30,000 nt of DNA from Botryococcus braunii (taxonomy: Eukaryota > Chlorophyta > Trebouxiophyceae). The stretch lies in NCBI GenBank assembly GCA_002005505.1, contig KV908381.1, forward strand, positions 41,621 to 71,620, read 5' to 3'. This document shows positions 15,990 through 25,129 of the stretch, in pieces. Both the position numbers and the translations under genes were made by a program. Position 1 is the first letter of the stretch. Each line of letters opens with the position of its first letter. A model generated the notes under the pieces. The model worked only from the letters and a program-made list of their open reading frames with translations. It had not been told where the DNA came from and searched no databases.

Positions 15990-17084
15990 ATGGGTTATTC
16001 TATAAAAACTCGCGTGTGTACGTTCCCTCAGCATCATGTGGATAGGGAAGGGACCGAGTATAATTTACGCTGGGAGGTCTTAGAAAATCTCCACGGGCCA
16101 CCATATGTGGGCCACCTTGGGCGGGATCGTACCTTAGAGTTGGTGGCTAGATCTTGGTGGTGGCCAGGAGTTTATGAGGATGTTCGAGATTTTGTTGCCC
16201 ATTGTGACAGTTGTCAACGTGTAAAAGCCTCCTCACAACTTCCAGCAGGACTTTTGCATCCCCTGGAGATATGTACTAGGAAGTGGCAATCCATTTCAAT
16301 GGACTTGATCACTGGCTTACCTAAAACTAAGTCTGGGCACGATGCAATCTGGGTAGTAGTGGACCGTCTCTCCAAGTGTGCACACTTTGCTGCCACTTGG
16401 ACGGAGGCCGATGCAGTAGACATTGCCAACCTACTTAGACCTAGAGTATTCACATTATAATATAATAATTATATTATAATTATTAATTATATACATTGTA
16501 ATTACATGGTTTTCCCATGGAGATAGTTAGTGATAGGGACCCCCGTTGGGTCAACAAGTTTTGTGCAGAGCTGTTTAAGCTCACGGGGTGTCGTAACGCT
16601 CTCTCCACGGCCTTCCATCCACAAACGGATGGGCAGACCGAAAGCGTAAACCGTATTCTAGAAGACTACCTACGTCATTATGTGACAGGTAGGCATACGG
16701 ATTGGGACGTACATCTTTGTGAGGCTGAGTTTTTGTATAATAATACATATCAAGCGTCTATAAATTCTACGCCGTTTAGGCTGACTTTTGGACAAGACCC
16801 AAGAATACCTTTCCAAGAAGTTTTACCTTCTCGAATGACCGTACGCGTCTTAGGAGATGACTATGTCCCAGCGGCACAAGAATTTGTACGCCGCATGCGT
16901 TATGATGTTGAACGGGCTCGGTAGTGCCTCAAGGCTGCCCAGGATCGTAGGAAAGCGTACGCAGACCGTCATCGTTGAGATGGTCCAACCTTTGAAGTAG
17001 GCCAACAGATGCTCTTATCTAGCAAGAACATTAAGTTCAAGCATACGCGTACTCGGAAGTTACTTCCACGCTTTATAGGTCCCT
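15990..17084 (+). pseudogene. Integrase of element B, split by an AT-rich insertion
   Basis: The zinc finger is complete (HGPPYVGH at about 16093-16118 and CDSC at about 16204-16215). The first catalytic Asp is in MDLITG (16302), followed by CAHFAAT. A 47-bp AT-rich insert at 16458-16504 then adds stops. After it come IVSDRDPRW with the second Asp (16532) and, 35 residues later, the catalytic Glu (16640) in GQTESVNR, so the DD35E triad is preserved. The INSTPFRLTFGQDP block is at about 16760-16801. A stop at about 16922-16924 and another at about 16976-16978 break the C-terminal part. The frame shifts before the chromodomain leader. Confidence 0.85.
16458..16504. other. 47-bp AT-rich insertion in integrase
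   Basis: Almost only A and T, flanked by TTA (16455-16457 and 16502-16504). Removing it rejoins the integrase frame. The left part forms a hairpin with the native ATTA: arms 16454-16464 and 16470-16480, 5-nt loop. It could be a tiny MITE or a filler made by fold-back copying. Confidence 0.75.
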
Positions 17085-17471
17085 TTGATACTAGATAGAG
17101 TGGTGTCACCCGTAGCGTTTAAGTTACGGTTACCCAAGTCAATGCGTGTTACCCAAGTCGATGATGTGTTTCATGTTTCCTTGTTAAAGCCTTACCGTAG
17201 TGACGGTGCTGTTCAACCTCCACCTCCACCAGAGGTGATTGACGGTGAATTGGAGTATGAGGTGGAGGCCGTGTTACCACATAGGGAGAAAAAGAGACGA
17301 GGGCGACAAGTTAAACGCGAGTATCTCATTAAGTGGACAGGGTACGAGGACATCAACAATACATGGGAGCCTGAGGATCATTTAGGACACGCGCGGGAGT
17401 CGTTGCAGACGTATTGGGATAACCACGGGATGAAGGCCAAGGGAGATGGGAAAAAGAAACGAAAGCGTTAG
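17085..17471 (+). pseudogene. Integrase tail and chromodomain of element B
   Basis: Open frame of 128 codons, shifted relative to the integrase core. VDDVFHVSLLKPYRSDG (about 17157-17207) is the conserved integrase tail, followed by a proline stretch. A chromodomain at about 17245-17430 contains EYEVEAVLPHR, REYLIKWTGYEDINNTWEPE and the C-terminal helix (LQTYWDNH). The very basic KKKRKR end could help nuclear import; this is a guess from composition. The first Met is not a real start, since the domain is part of a polyprotein. Confidence 0.85.
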
Positions 17472-17938
17472 TTTAGTCACCCTGGGAGGTCGGGTCGGCC
17501 CCTTGGTACATCCTTAGCCATCAGGGAAGCTTTGGACAGGCACTCCAGAGTGTACCTTGGGGGTATCCTAGTACGAGAGCATGGCATGGGACGGGGCTTA
17601 CGTAATCCAAGCTGATTACTTCGGGTGCGTGTGGCACGGGCTGCTCACCCGCGGGATTTGACTATTGCTGCCTTAGATGCTCAACTTGCAACGTGAATAG
17701 TAGTGTGATGGCATTAGGTTACTTGGGACTTGGACCTCGTATTGGGACTTGTGCTGGGACTCGGACATAGAATTAGGGCTTCGTACTTTAGTATATGTGT
17801 ACGGGACTGGGACTGGACATTGGACTTGGAAGGGTCTGACATGGAGCTGGGGACGTCAGACAAGACCACTGAGGGCTAGGACTAGTTAGTCTCCTCACTC
17901 ATCTTTGCCGGGACGGCCAAAGAATAAGAGAGGGTGGG
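17472..17938 (+). other. 3' untranslated region and purine tract of element B
   Basis: Non-coding, with repeated GGGACTTGGAC-like words (about 17720-17840). The purine-rich stretch AAAGAATAAGAGAGGGTGGG (17919-17938) directly before the LTR is the PPT. Confidence 0.75.
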
Positions 17939-18169
17939 TGTTAGAGGGATTCCGGTACAGTCATACCGCCGAATCTCTGACGCGGTGTGACGCGACCTTA
18001 TGGGACGAAACACCGTGGAGTAGGGGGTGTGTGTATTAAGGAGAGTTAGACTCAATATAGCCGTGTAAAATGGGAAAGGGACTTGGACTAGGATGGTGGT
18101 CTGGGAGGAAGCTCCTTTTGTAACTATGTTGCGTTTCTCCTAAACTCTTCTGACCGGACCTCCCCAACA
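17939..18169 (+). repeat. 3' LTR of element B
   Basis: Pairs with 5047-5276. It begins TGTTAGAGGG and ends CCCCAACA. Many substitutions and small indels separate the pair. The following base begins minus-strand copy C. Confidence 0.9.
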
Positions 18170-18760
18170 CTGACACCTTTGGTGGTCCGTTCCACTGATT
18201 TCCTCATTAGTGAGTAAGTGTGTTGGATAAGCTAACATAAGGATGTTTGGCTCAGAGGTAACACATGTGATTCCCATAGTTTAAAATTTAACCCCCGAGC
18301 CTGTAGAAAATCTTGTCCCAAAATAGCATCTACCCCATCCACCAAGGTGTCAAAAACGCTGAATTGCCTTTGGTCAGTGATATGGGAAGCGCAGTGTAAT
18401 CTAAACCTAGCGGTGCCCGCCGACTTCATCCTTTGACCATCTGCCAGCCGAATGTTACACTTTCAATATGGGTCCGATTCCTAATTTATTAAAAAAAGGA
18501 CGCTCGAACAAAGGAATGGGTAGCCCTAGAGTGCATGTGGCCGGTACCCCATACCCCGCCCACATTGACATTGAATATCATGTGCAAGGTTGTATTCCCA
18601 AATGCTTGTGTAAACACCCCATACCCCTCCCACATTGACATTGAATATAATGTGCAAGGTTCTGTTCCCAAATGCTTGTGCAAAGGTTATGTTGTATCTT
18701 AGAGCAGCATAAACGGTTCTCTAAGAGTAAGGGGCATCTCTGTCTTTCTTACCCTGCCCT
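18170..18760 (-). pseudogene. Copy C: protease remnant (other half of the copy at 3443-5046)
   Basis: On the minus strand the protease block FGNTTLHMIFNVNVGGVWGT (about 18545-18610) leads to RATHSF. The catalytic Asp-Ser-Gly has become His-Ser-Arg (catalytic codon near 18530-18532), so it cannot cut. VDAILGQDFLQARG follows at about 18297-18340. The sequence then matches the B linker up to 18170, where B's LTR starts. A 70-bp tandem duplication (18547-18686) shifts the frame. Orientation and family match the fragments at 3443-5046. Confidence 0.8.
18547..18686 (-). repeat. 70-bp tandem duplication in copy C protease
   Basis: 18547-18616 and 18617-18686 are near-identical with a 70-bp period (CCCCATACCCC...CAAATGCTTGTG). 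Since 70 is not a multiple of 3, it breaks the frame. Confidence 0.9.
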
Positions 18761-19328
18761 ACCAATCTCATACCATTTGCGAGGGAATAAACACGGTGCA
18801 CTTTTGCAGCTTTTTCACCTAAGAGGAAATAAGCCCACAAGTGAGGGGTTTTCCTTTGTGCCGCTAGAAAGGACCCACTACGTCCTTTGCTTTCCCTTGG
18901 GGAACTATTGCAAGGGAGGGTCTAGAGGTGCCATCTTCAAGCAGTACATCTGCATCCTTCCTTGCAAACCGTCAGTTAAGTTTCAAGTGTTTGTTGATGT
19001 TTAGAATAAAATTGGTGGAGACGAGTAAAGTCTAGGGAATGCTGGTTAGCCATTTAACACCTTCCCCTTCCCTTCTTCCTCCTACTCCTCCTCCTCTGCC
19101 CCTGCCCCTTCTCCATCCTCTGCCCCTGTCCGTGCCCTGCCCATATCCTTGCACCATCCCTGCCCTTGCTGGCAGAGCCTGTGGGGCAGGTAGGCCATAA
19201 GTGGCCGCCCTACCTTTCCCCTGAGCCATGTAGATTTGAGGGCGTTCTTATTTTCCATCACCCATTAATTTACGCACATGTGTAGTGTGAGTTGATGCCA
19301 TTATGTAATTTCCTAAATGGACACATAT
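18761..19328 (-). pseudogene. Copy C: gag tail and gag-protease spacer, without element A
   Basis: On the minus strand the gag tail (19032-19229: LPAPQALPA, GMVQGYGQG, then Gly/Arg-rich) matches B gag at about 6600-6730. Downstream is the spacer. At about 18960-18985 the counterpart of the A insertion site reads through (AAACACTTGAAACTTAACTG), giving an uninterrupted version. The piece 19264-19328 matches B gag just after the zinc knuckle. Confidence 0.75.
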
Positions 19329-19625
19329 TGTAACGGTCTCCTTCCAGGTACTACTAAGCCAGCATTACCTGAGTCTGTCCCCCGTCACATGTGATGTCGG
19401 GACCTTACCCATCTGGCGTACCGTACAGTCCCCGAGGTCTTGTACCTCCATGTAGGGCAAGGGAACCAGGGCCAAAGCTAGAGAGGGAAGGGAGACACAT
19501 GTACAGATGGATATCATTCATCTATCGTTGGCATAGCCAACTAACAAAACTGGCATTTGGCCTTATTCCTAAGTCCTATTCCGATATCTCCCTATCTCTT
19601 CCATTCCTTTGCGCTTCCAGCGCTT
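19329..19625. mobile_element. 297-bp insertion in copy C gag with 5-bp flanking repeats
   Basis: CATAT flanks both sides (19324-19328 and 19626-19630). The insert starts TGTAACGG, like the solo LTR at 4122, but its other end is GCGCTT, not a clean CA. Gag-like sequence is continuous if it is removed. A solo LTR of another family is the best guess. There is no coding signal. Confidence 0.6.
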
Positions 19626-19740
19626 CATATGGGATTCATGGCCCATACAATGGCACACGTGACATCGCCTATCTGGAGGGATTGCAACCCCCATGAAAAG
19701 GGCTCTCTGGCACAACAGTTGGAACTTGGACAGGGCGACT
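19626..19740 (-). pseudogene. Copy C: gag zinc-knuckle remnant
   Basis: On the minus strand AIPPDRRCHVCHCMGHESHM (about 19635-19695) matches the B gag knuckle. The fourth ligand (Cys) is lost at the insertion border. Upstream it fades into a 15-base C-run (19741-19755 on +). Confidence 0.7.
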
Positions 19741-19829
19741 CCCCCCCCCCCCCCCAACAGCCATGTGCGCTGCGATCGTTCCATTCATGGCATTTATAAC
19801 GGCATATATATAACAGCACGTTATATAAT

Positions 19830-20082
19830 GGCAAGCGTGAAGCTTTACGTACTTTTAAAGAAAGCTACCCTCTTACGCTAAGATTACAAGTGTGCTCAAG
19901 AGAAATGGGTGGCCCTAACAGCCCAACATTTAGAAGCGAGGCCATTGAAAGTGTGGGCTGCTTTCGTTAAGAAATGGGAAAGGAGAGGAGGGGAAGGAGA
20001 AACTGGGTTCGAAAACTTTAAGGCGAGCTTAGCGTAAGAGGCTAGCTTTCATTAAAAGGCACATAATGTTTCCACGCTTGCT
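19830..20082. mobile_element. Foldback (MITE-like) element, 253 bp
   Basis: The ends form imperfect inverted repeats of about 53 bp (19830-19882 and 20028-20082), including a 22-bp block with one mismatch (AAAGCTACCCTCTTACGCTAAG and its complement). The flanks GTTATATAAT (19820-19829) and GTTACACAAT (20083-20092) agree at 8 of 10 positions and may be a degenerate target duplication of Mutator or hAT size. The 145-bp core has no coding capacity. Confidence 0.6.
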
Positions 20083-20097
20083 GTTACACAATGAAGG

Positions 20098-20367
20098 GGG
20101 GACAGCGCGCACTTGCACCGTTTTGGTGATCAGCACCGGGGAATTGCCTTTTGGAGCTTCCAATTGTTGTGCAACCAGGTCGGTATTCAAGGTAGTCCCT
20201 CGAGAGAGCCATGTCCTTCATATTCCCCTCGGCGCCTCATGAGCAAGGGCGATCAGCTCCATTGAGTCGACACCTTCCTCAAAAAGGTCGTCAACTTCGA
20301 AGCCCTCCTCCCAGGATCCATCCAGAAAACTCCTATCCTCCTCAAAAAGATTTTGGAATCTTCTCAT
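20098..20367 (-). pseudogene. Possible decayed coding fragment, function unknown
   Basis: On the minus strand ATG 20365-20367 opens 49 codons of an acidic sequence (NLFEEDRSFLDGSWEEGFEV onward) to a stop at 20218. After a frame change, another protein-like stretch (TDLVAQQLEAPKGNSP, about 20185-20130) continues to about 20100. Composition and the lack of stops suggest former coding sequence, perhaps from another mobile element. No family was recognised. Confidence 0.3.
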
Positions 20368-20399
20368 GCATGGAGCGGCATGCATGGAGGCACTAGCCC

Positions 20400-21768
20400 T
20401 AGGACCTCGGTATGTTGTCTAACCAGGGGGGGCCCCCAAGTAGCGCACTCGTTCCATCTACTCTCTTATGCAAGGAGACTGGAGTGAATGTTACAGAGTC
20501 TTTGCCATTTGTTAACAGAGCCAAAAGAGTTTTTAGGTATACTCTGGATATCGATACCATCCCACAATACATTCCCTTGGCTTCATGAGATAATGGGATA
20601 AATTAGGATTAGAATGAAGCCATGGGTATGTTTTAGGGACACTTTTGGGACACTTGTGGGGCATCTTTGGGACACATCTCTTCCTAGTAGTGTAAGCTTG
20701 AAGATGCCAACACTGAAAATGCCGTACATAGCTAAAGGTCCTCAACGTAATGGACCTTAAAAACTGCCACTTCATGACATGTGAGCTTGTGATGGGTGGC
20801 ACTTGTACCCCCTTTGCATAAACAGACACAACCTCCCTCTTTTGCTCAAACGACGAGCCAATCACCAAATTCTTGAGCGAAGCTTCTTCTCTGTAGTTGT
20901 TCTCATGTGTGCAGCCGCTTTTCTCTCTTTGCCGGTTATGGAGGAGCTTGTGGATCCTCCTGCTTCACGAGATTTGGGGCCGCTACTGAGATGGCGCGGT
21001 CCAGGGTGCCGGTCCACTTACGGTTTTGATGATGGGATTAGCGTGAAGGAAGCCTCAAGACCTTTAGGGTATACCAACTGAGCAGCTAGCCTTAGCTTTG
21101 CTACACTGCTTTTAACAATCTCTTTGGCCAAGGCAGCCAGCACGTTTCAAACGCGTACGGGCAAGGGCCTATCTATCACGCTTCCATACGTATTCATCTT
21201 TGCCCACCACGTTAGATTAAACTACCGAGCCCTTGGGGGAGCACTACCCTTTACGTTAGCAACAAGCTTGTACTTAAGTATAATCCAAGTTTAGGCAGCA
21301 CTGTGTTTTGCTTGCACGTAGAATCGAGCCCACGCACGTTGGACATCTGGTAGCCACCCCATTGTCGCAATAGCTTCGTTTTGCCGTTGAGAAATCGCTC
21401 AATGTCACTTAGGCCACGTAGCTACGACCTAAAAGGCCAGCATCTAATATCAAGCTTTCCATGCCAAGTTCTTACATCTTTGTAAGAGGACGTGTTTCTA
21501 GAAAGAAGGCAGTTTTTTTAAACCGTGGCAATGATGAGAGGGCCCGTTCTCATGTGCTAAGCCAGCGACACGAGTTTTGTGCGGTCGATCCGAGAACCGC
21601 CAGTTTGACCAATTAATGGGCAAGATAAGGAAATTACTTGACGGATAGTAGCTCTCAGTTTCCCCTTCTTCCTCCGCACCTCAAGGACGTTTCGACAAAT
21701 GAATAACGTTTCTGGCCAAAGCTCGGGTTCTGCAAAATATTGCTTCAGATTTATTCTTCGTGGACTAC
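20400..21768. other. About 1.4 kb with no recognised gene
   Basis: Frames of 60-110 codons exist on both strands but show no motif or composition typical of proteins. GGGACAC words recur at about 20636-20674. Probably old intergenic or repeat DNA. Confidence 0.5.
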
Positions 21769-21790
21769 CCGAGAGAGACACAGACACACA

Positions 21791-21824
<34 letters not shown>

Positions 21825-21833
21825 AAAGAGAGA

Positions 21834-21918
<85 letters not shown>
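21769..21918. repeat. Compound microsatellite (AC)n(AG)n
   Basis: About 30 bp of AC followed by about 110 bp of AG with few interruptions. The long frames that cross it on both strands are artefacts of the repeat. Confidence 0.97.
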
Positions 21919-21919
<1 letters not shown>

Positions 21920-22207
21920 GGGTGGGGGTTTTGGGAAAGGGAGAGAGAGAAGATGGGGAGGGGGTGGTGGGGGAAGGAAGAACATGGGCTCCTTTGAGTG
22001 GCTTTTCTCCCGACCACGGAAGCTCGGACAAGGTTGTGTTTTGCTGGATCGGGATCCCTCCATTTCAGAGCTGCAACTCAGGGGGCCGTCGTTCAATGTT
22101 ATCCAAGCAACCACACTGATGGTAAAAGCGACAACCGCTCATCGTCAGAAGGCCCCATGGACATGCTCAACACTACACAAAATCTGGGTGAAGCATGTGC
22201 CTTATAA

Positions 22208-22235
22208 GGCGCATGTGTTAATTAACACATGCGCC
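22208..22235. repeat. Perfect 28-bp palindrome
   Basis: GGCGCATGTGTTAA joined without spacer to its exact reverse complement. A weaker extension of the stem exists on both sides (CCTTATAAGG on the left, CACCTTATT on the right). Confidence 0.9.
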
Positions 22236-22537
22236 CTACGACACCTTATTTTGAAGGCAGTTATGCACATAGCCTTTGCCCTTGGAACCTTGGGTTAAAG
22301 ATGAGGAGAGTTTCAAACCTGCAATAAAGTTCACATCAAGGGCCCCACTCCAGCTCATCCGGCTCCGTTGAACCAGAGAATCCAAACGTGTCGCAAACCT
22401 TCTCTGGCTCCCCTTTGCGGCCTGCAAACACCTCACATTCTTATTCACCGCAAAAATTAAAGCAGTGGCATGATGCATTACACTGGCGAGAAGGGTGGCA
22501 CAGGTCCCCCCCCCCCCCCTACGCCCCTTCATGAGGT

Positions 22538-22619
22538 GATCACCTTCAACCTACGATTTCCGACGATCACCTTCAACCGACGATTTTCCAACCATCACCT
22601 TCAACCGACGATTTCCATC
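22538..22619. repeat. Three tandem copies of a 27-28 bp unit, after a 13-base C-run
   Basis: The unit is ATCACCTTCAACCGACGATT plus a variable tail, starting at 22538, 22565 and 22593. A run of C lies at about 22507-22519. Confidence 0.9.
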
Positions 22620-22627
22620 GGCATTGA

Positions 22628-22872
22628 AAGTTATGGCAGAAGGAGTGGACCGTCGAAGACATGCAAAGCATTGGGTCCATATGGACGTTGAGGCACCATA
22701 AGCGGAGCAAGGACTTCCTGGTGCTTAAATTCGATAGTGGGGTACCGGTCGACATAGGACGCGTAAGGGAGTAACCCGTTACTCAAACTCATGCTGACAA
22801 GCACTTCTACTTTATCACGACAGATGATGGGTCACATAAATTCGAATTTATGATGATTTATGAGAAGGATTA
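22628..22872 (+). pseudogene. Possible exon or pseudo-exon, function unknown
   Basis: One frame reads WQKEWTVEDMQSIGSIWTLR and KDFLVLKFDSGVPVDIGRV. It has a single TAA (22771-22773), and resumes with HADKHFYFITTDDGSHKFEF to a stop at 22870-22872, about 80 codons. The alternation of hydrophobic and charged residues and the aromatic content look protein-like. I recognise no family. The second palindrome (22863-22896) begins at its end, so a fold-back event may have truncated it. Confidence 0.35.
22835..22852. repeat. Perfect 18-bp palindrome
   Basis: CATAAATTCGAATTTATG equals its own reverse complement. It lies 10 bp before the 34-bp palindrome. Confidence 0.85.
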
Positions 22873-22896
22873 GAATGAATTCATTCTAATCCTTCT
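22863..22896. repeat. Perfect 34-bp palindrome
   Basis: AGAAGGATTAGAATGAA is followed immediately by its exact reverse complement, centred on GAATTC. There is no spacer and no mismatch. Confidence 0.95.
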
Positions 22897-23210
22897 GCTT
22901 TAACCCCTACTTTTCTAGAAAACTGAAGATAGAGAAGTACTAGTATTAGTGTTATGGATAGTGTTTGTTTTCGTGTTTTTCTAATAATTGGTAATGTGAA
23001 AAAACACTAATTCTGATATTAATACTGACACTTTGTACTAATGTTATAAGAATCACAGGGGAGAATACCAAGGCGCTGGTGGCCTCATGGAGTCGGCGGC
23101 ACGACCGTTTGCGATCGGCCCCTCAGGCCTGCACATGGAACCCACGGTGTCCACACGTGAGACGAAGACTTCCAGGCATGGAGTGAGGGCCAAAATTTTG
23201 TGGCAGTTCG

Positions 23211-23488
23211 AACTTGGGCTGACACATCTGCACAATATGACGTGCCCCAACCGCCCCTCTCATACATATGCAGTGCCTTCTCTGCTATCTGCACTGCACA
23301 CCGAATTCGGGCTGACACGTCTGCACAATATGACGTGCCCCAACCGCCCCTCTCGTACATTGGCAGTGCCTTTTCTGCTATCTGCACTGCACACCGAATT
23401 CGGGCTGACACATCTGCACAATATGACGTGCCCCAACCGCCCCTCTCGTACATATGCAGTGCCTTCTCTCCTATCTGCACTGCACACC
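23211..23488. repeat. 93-bp minisatellite, three copies
   Basis: The units start with GGGCTGACACATCTGCACAA near 23216, 23309 and 23402; the period is exactly 93 bp and the copies are about 95% identical. Because 93 is 31 codons, several frames on both strands stay open through it (for example + 23087-23548 and - 23085-23861), giving 31-residue repeats. Nothing shows that any of them is translated. Confidence 0.92.
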
Positions 23489-23699
23489 AGCCGGTCCCAA
23501 TCTCAGATGGTGTTGCGGTGCTGGCGTTATTGTTGCAAGCTTGCGTAGCATTGGTGGAACAGCTCTCCTGGTGGTCCGCTTGCAGGCCCAGGACACCCCT
23601 TGCATGATGCAACACCAGTGGCAGGGGAACATGGCAAGAAAATGGGAGAAATGAAGAGTTTCTTATGATACGCGCACGTATGCGCACTCGCGCACACGC

Positions 23700-23735
23700 C
23701 AGACACACACGCACGTACACTCCCACACAAACGCA

Positions 23736-23783
<48 letters not shown>

Positions 23784-23878
23784 CACACACACCCCACACA
23801 CGCAGGTGCGGGCGTGCGCACACGCACATACATGTATGCACACGCTCTTTTTCTCAAACACAAAGACACGCGGGCGTG

Positions 23879-23929
<51 letters not shown>

Positions 23930-23949
23930 AGACACACACACATCCCCCC

Positions 23950-23995
<46 letters not shown>

Positions 23996-23998
23996 CAT
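23700..23998. repeat. Two (AC)n arrays
   Basis: Arrays at about 23700-23794 and 23881-23998 with minor interruptions, separated by a GC-richer stretch with CGCGCAC words. The frames across them are artefacts. Confidence 0.97.
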
Positions 23999-24235
23999 CG
24001 AAAACATGATAGTATTAATGAATGAAATCGAATAGACTTACTTGGCTTATGCCACCGTTGCAGCAGATTCTCTTGGCAGAGCACAGGTCAGCACTGCCCT
24101 TTGCATCCCACCACGTCTACGTTTGCTGCTCCACTTCCCTGCATGAAGCAGCCACAATTTAAGAGGAATGGAAGACCACAGCTTAAGGACCTGCTTAGCC
24201 ATGGGACTTTCCCTTTCTAATGTCAGCTTGCTTTG

Positions 24236-24392
24236 ACCAATGACACACTACATTCTCCTTAAAGCACTTCCACCTACTGCCTTAGTACTGTCCATGTGAA
24301 TCCAGTCCTTGTCTACCAATGATCCAATTCATTCTCTATAAAGGAGTTCCACATACTGCCTTGGCTTGCCTTTGTCACACTCGTCCTTGTTC
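24236..24392. repeat. Diverged 79-bp tandem duplication
   Basis: 24236-24314 and 24315-24392 share ACCAATGA, CATTCTC, TAAAG, TTCCACNTACTGCCTT and GTCCTTGT in the same order. No coding signal. Confidence 0.65.
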
Positions 24393-24880
24393 ATCGATGA
24401 CTAGGAAGATAATGCCAAATCTTAAATATGTCCATATGTCCATGTAAAACGCAGGAAAAGGAAGACATCAGGGAATATATGCTTACCTTCACAGCGACCT
24501 TGGGGTAAATGCACGGTTGCCTCTAACGTAATCGATGGTTTGCATCCGACCGTACGTGTCGACAACCCCCGTATTATCATGAACGCCAACAACTTTAAGA
24601 AAAAAATGCCCAAAGATCGAGGTGGCAATTGACACCGAATATGCCGGTCCCTGGCGGGACGTACTCTACGGCGGCGACTCGATTCAGAGAGTAGCTGGCA
24701 TTGAATAAAATGTTTCAGCCTGATCTTTCTTTTGAGCAACATATAGCTATTATTGATACTACTCTGTGTTGCAGTTCGTCCAGATGTCACGACAAGGGCC
24801 ATACGACGGCCATGCTGAGATTCTGCCTTCAGACCCTTTAGAGGCCAGGACCGGATTCGTCCCCGGTCCCGCCGGGCCGG

Positions 24881-25035
24881 CGTGGTATCCGCACCGTGGG
24901 CACCGTGGGCGGCCCACGGTGGGCCCACGGTGGGCATCCCACGGTGGCCCCGTGGCATGATGCCACTGGCATCCGCAGCGCTTAATCCGTAGCACACCAC
25001 CGTGGTATAACCACGGTCACGTGGCACGTGATACA
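24881..25035. repeat. Cluster of CCACGG/CCGTGG words with short palindromes
   Basis: At least eight CACCGTGG/CCACGGTG words lie in this stretch. CACCGTGGGC, one G and its reverse complement form a 21-nt hairpin at 24901-24921. ACCGTGGT/ACCACGGT (24999-25017) is a second hairpin. TCACGTGGCACGTGA (25017-25031) holds two CACGTG cores, the plant G-box word. Whether it regulates anything is unknown. Confidence 0.6.
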
Positions 25036-25129
25036 CGGCTGACGATAAGGAGCAAATCTCCCGGAACACCCGTACGGGATACTAGTTTATTTCGAGTGTT
25101 GTTTGGTCTCTCGTAGAGCTTAGACATGG

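Larger units (their letters stand above)
5047..18169 (+). mobile_element. Element B: full-length but decayed Ty3/gypsy chromovirus, carrying nested element A
   Basis: LTRs of 230 and 231 bp bound an internal region that, without element A, is about 6.1 kb. The order is gag, protease, RT, RNase H, integrase, chromodomain, which is the Ty3/gypsy order; Copia elements place integrase before RT. A PBS-like sequence follows the 5' LTR and a purine tract precedes the 3' LTR. The LTRs differ at about 12% of positions by eye, so B is old compared with A. Many stops and frameshifts show that it is inactive. The flanks CACCC (left) and CTGAC (right) do not match, so no target duplication is present. 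Both flanks belong to copy C. Confidence 0.9.

Noticed and set aside
5047..18169. Retrovirus with an envelope gene
   Set aside because: No envelope-like frame exists between the chromodomain and the 3' LTR in A or B; both are ordinary gypsy chromoviruses.
21699..22298. Long open frames across the AC/AG array on both strands
   Set aside because: Dinucleotide repeats have no stops in most frames; the Arg-Glu and Ser-Leu runs are artefacts.
23211..23488. CRISPR-like repeat array
   Set aside because: The three 93-bp units adjoin directly without spacers, and the context is eukaryotic.
23663..24084. Frames with long Thr-His or Cys-Val runs
   Set aside because: They come from the AC/GT arrays in both directions and have no protein-like flanks.
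24422..25069. Minus-strand frame of 215 codons
   Set aside because: Composition is irregular, it crosses the CCACGG cluster, and no domain or splice logic supports it.
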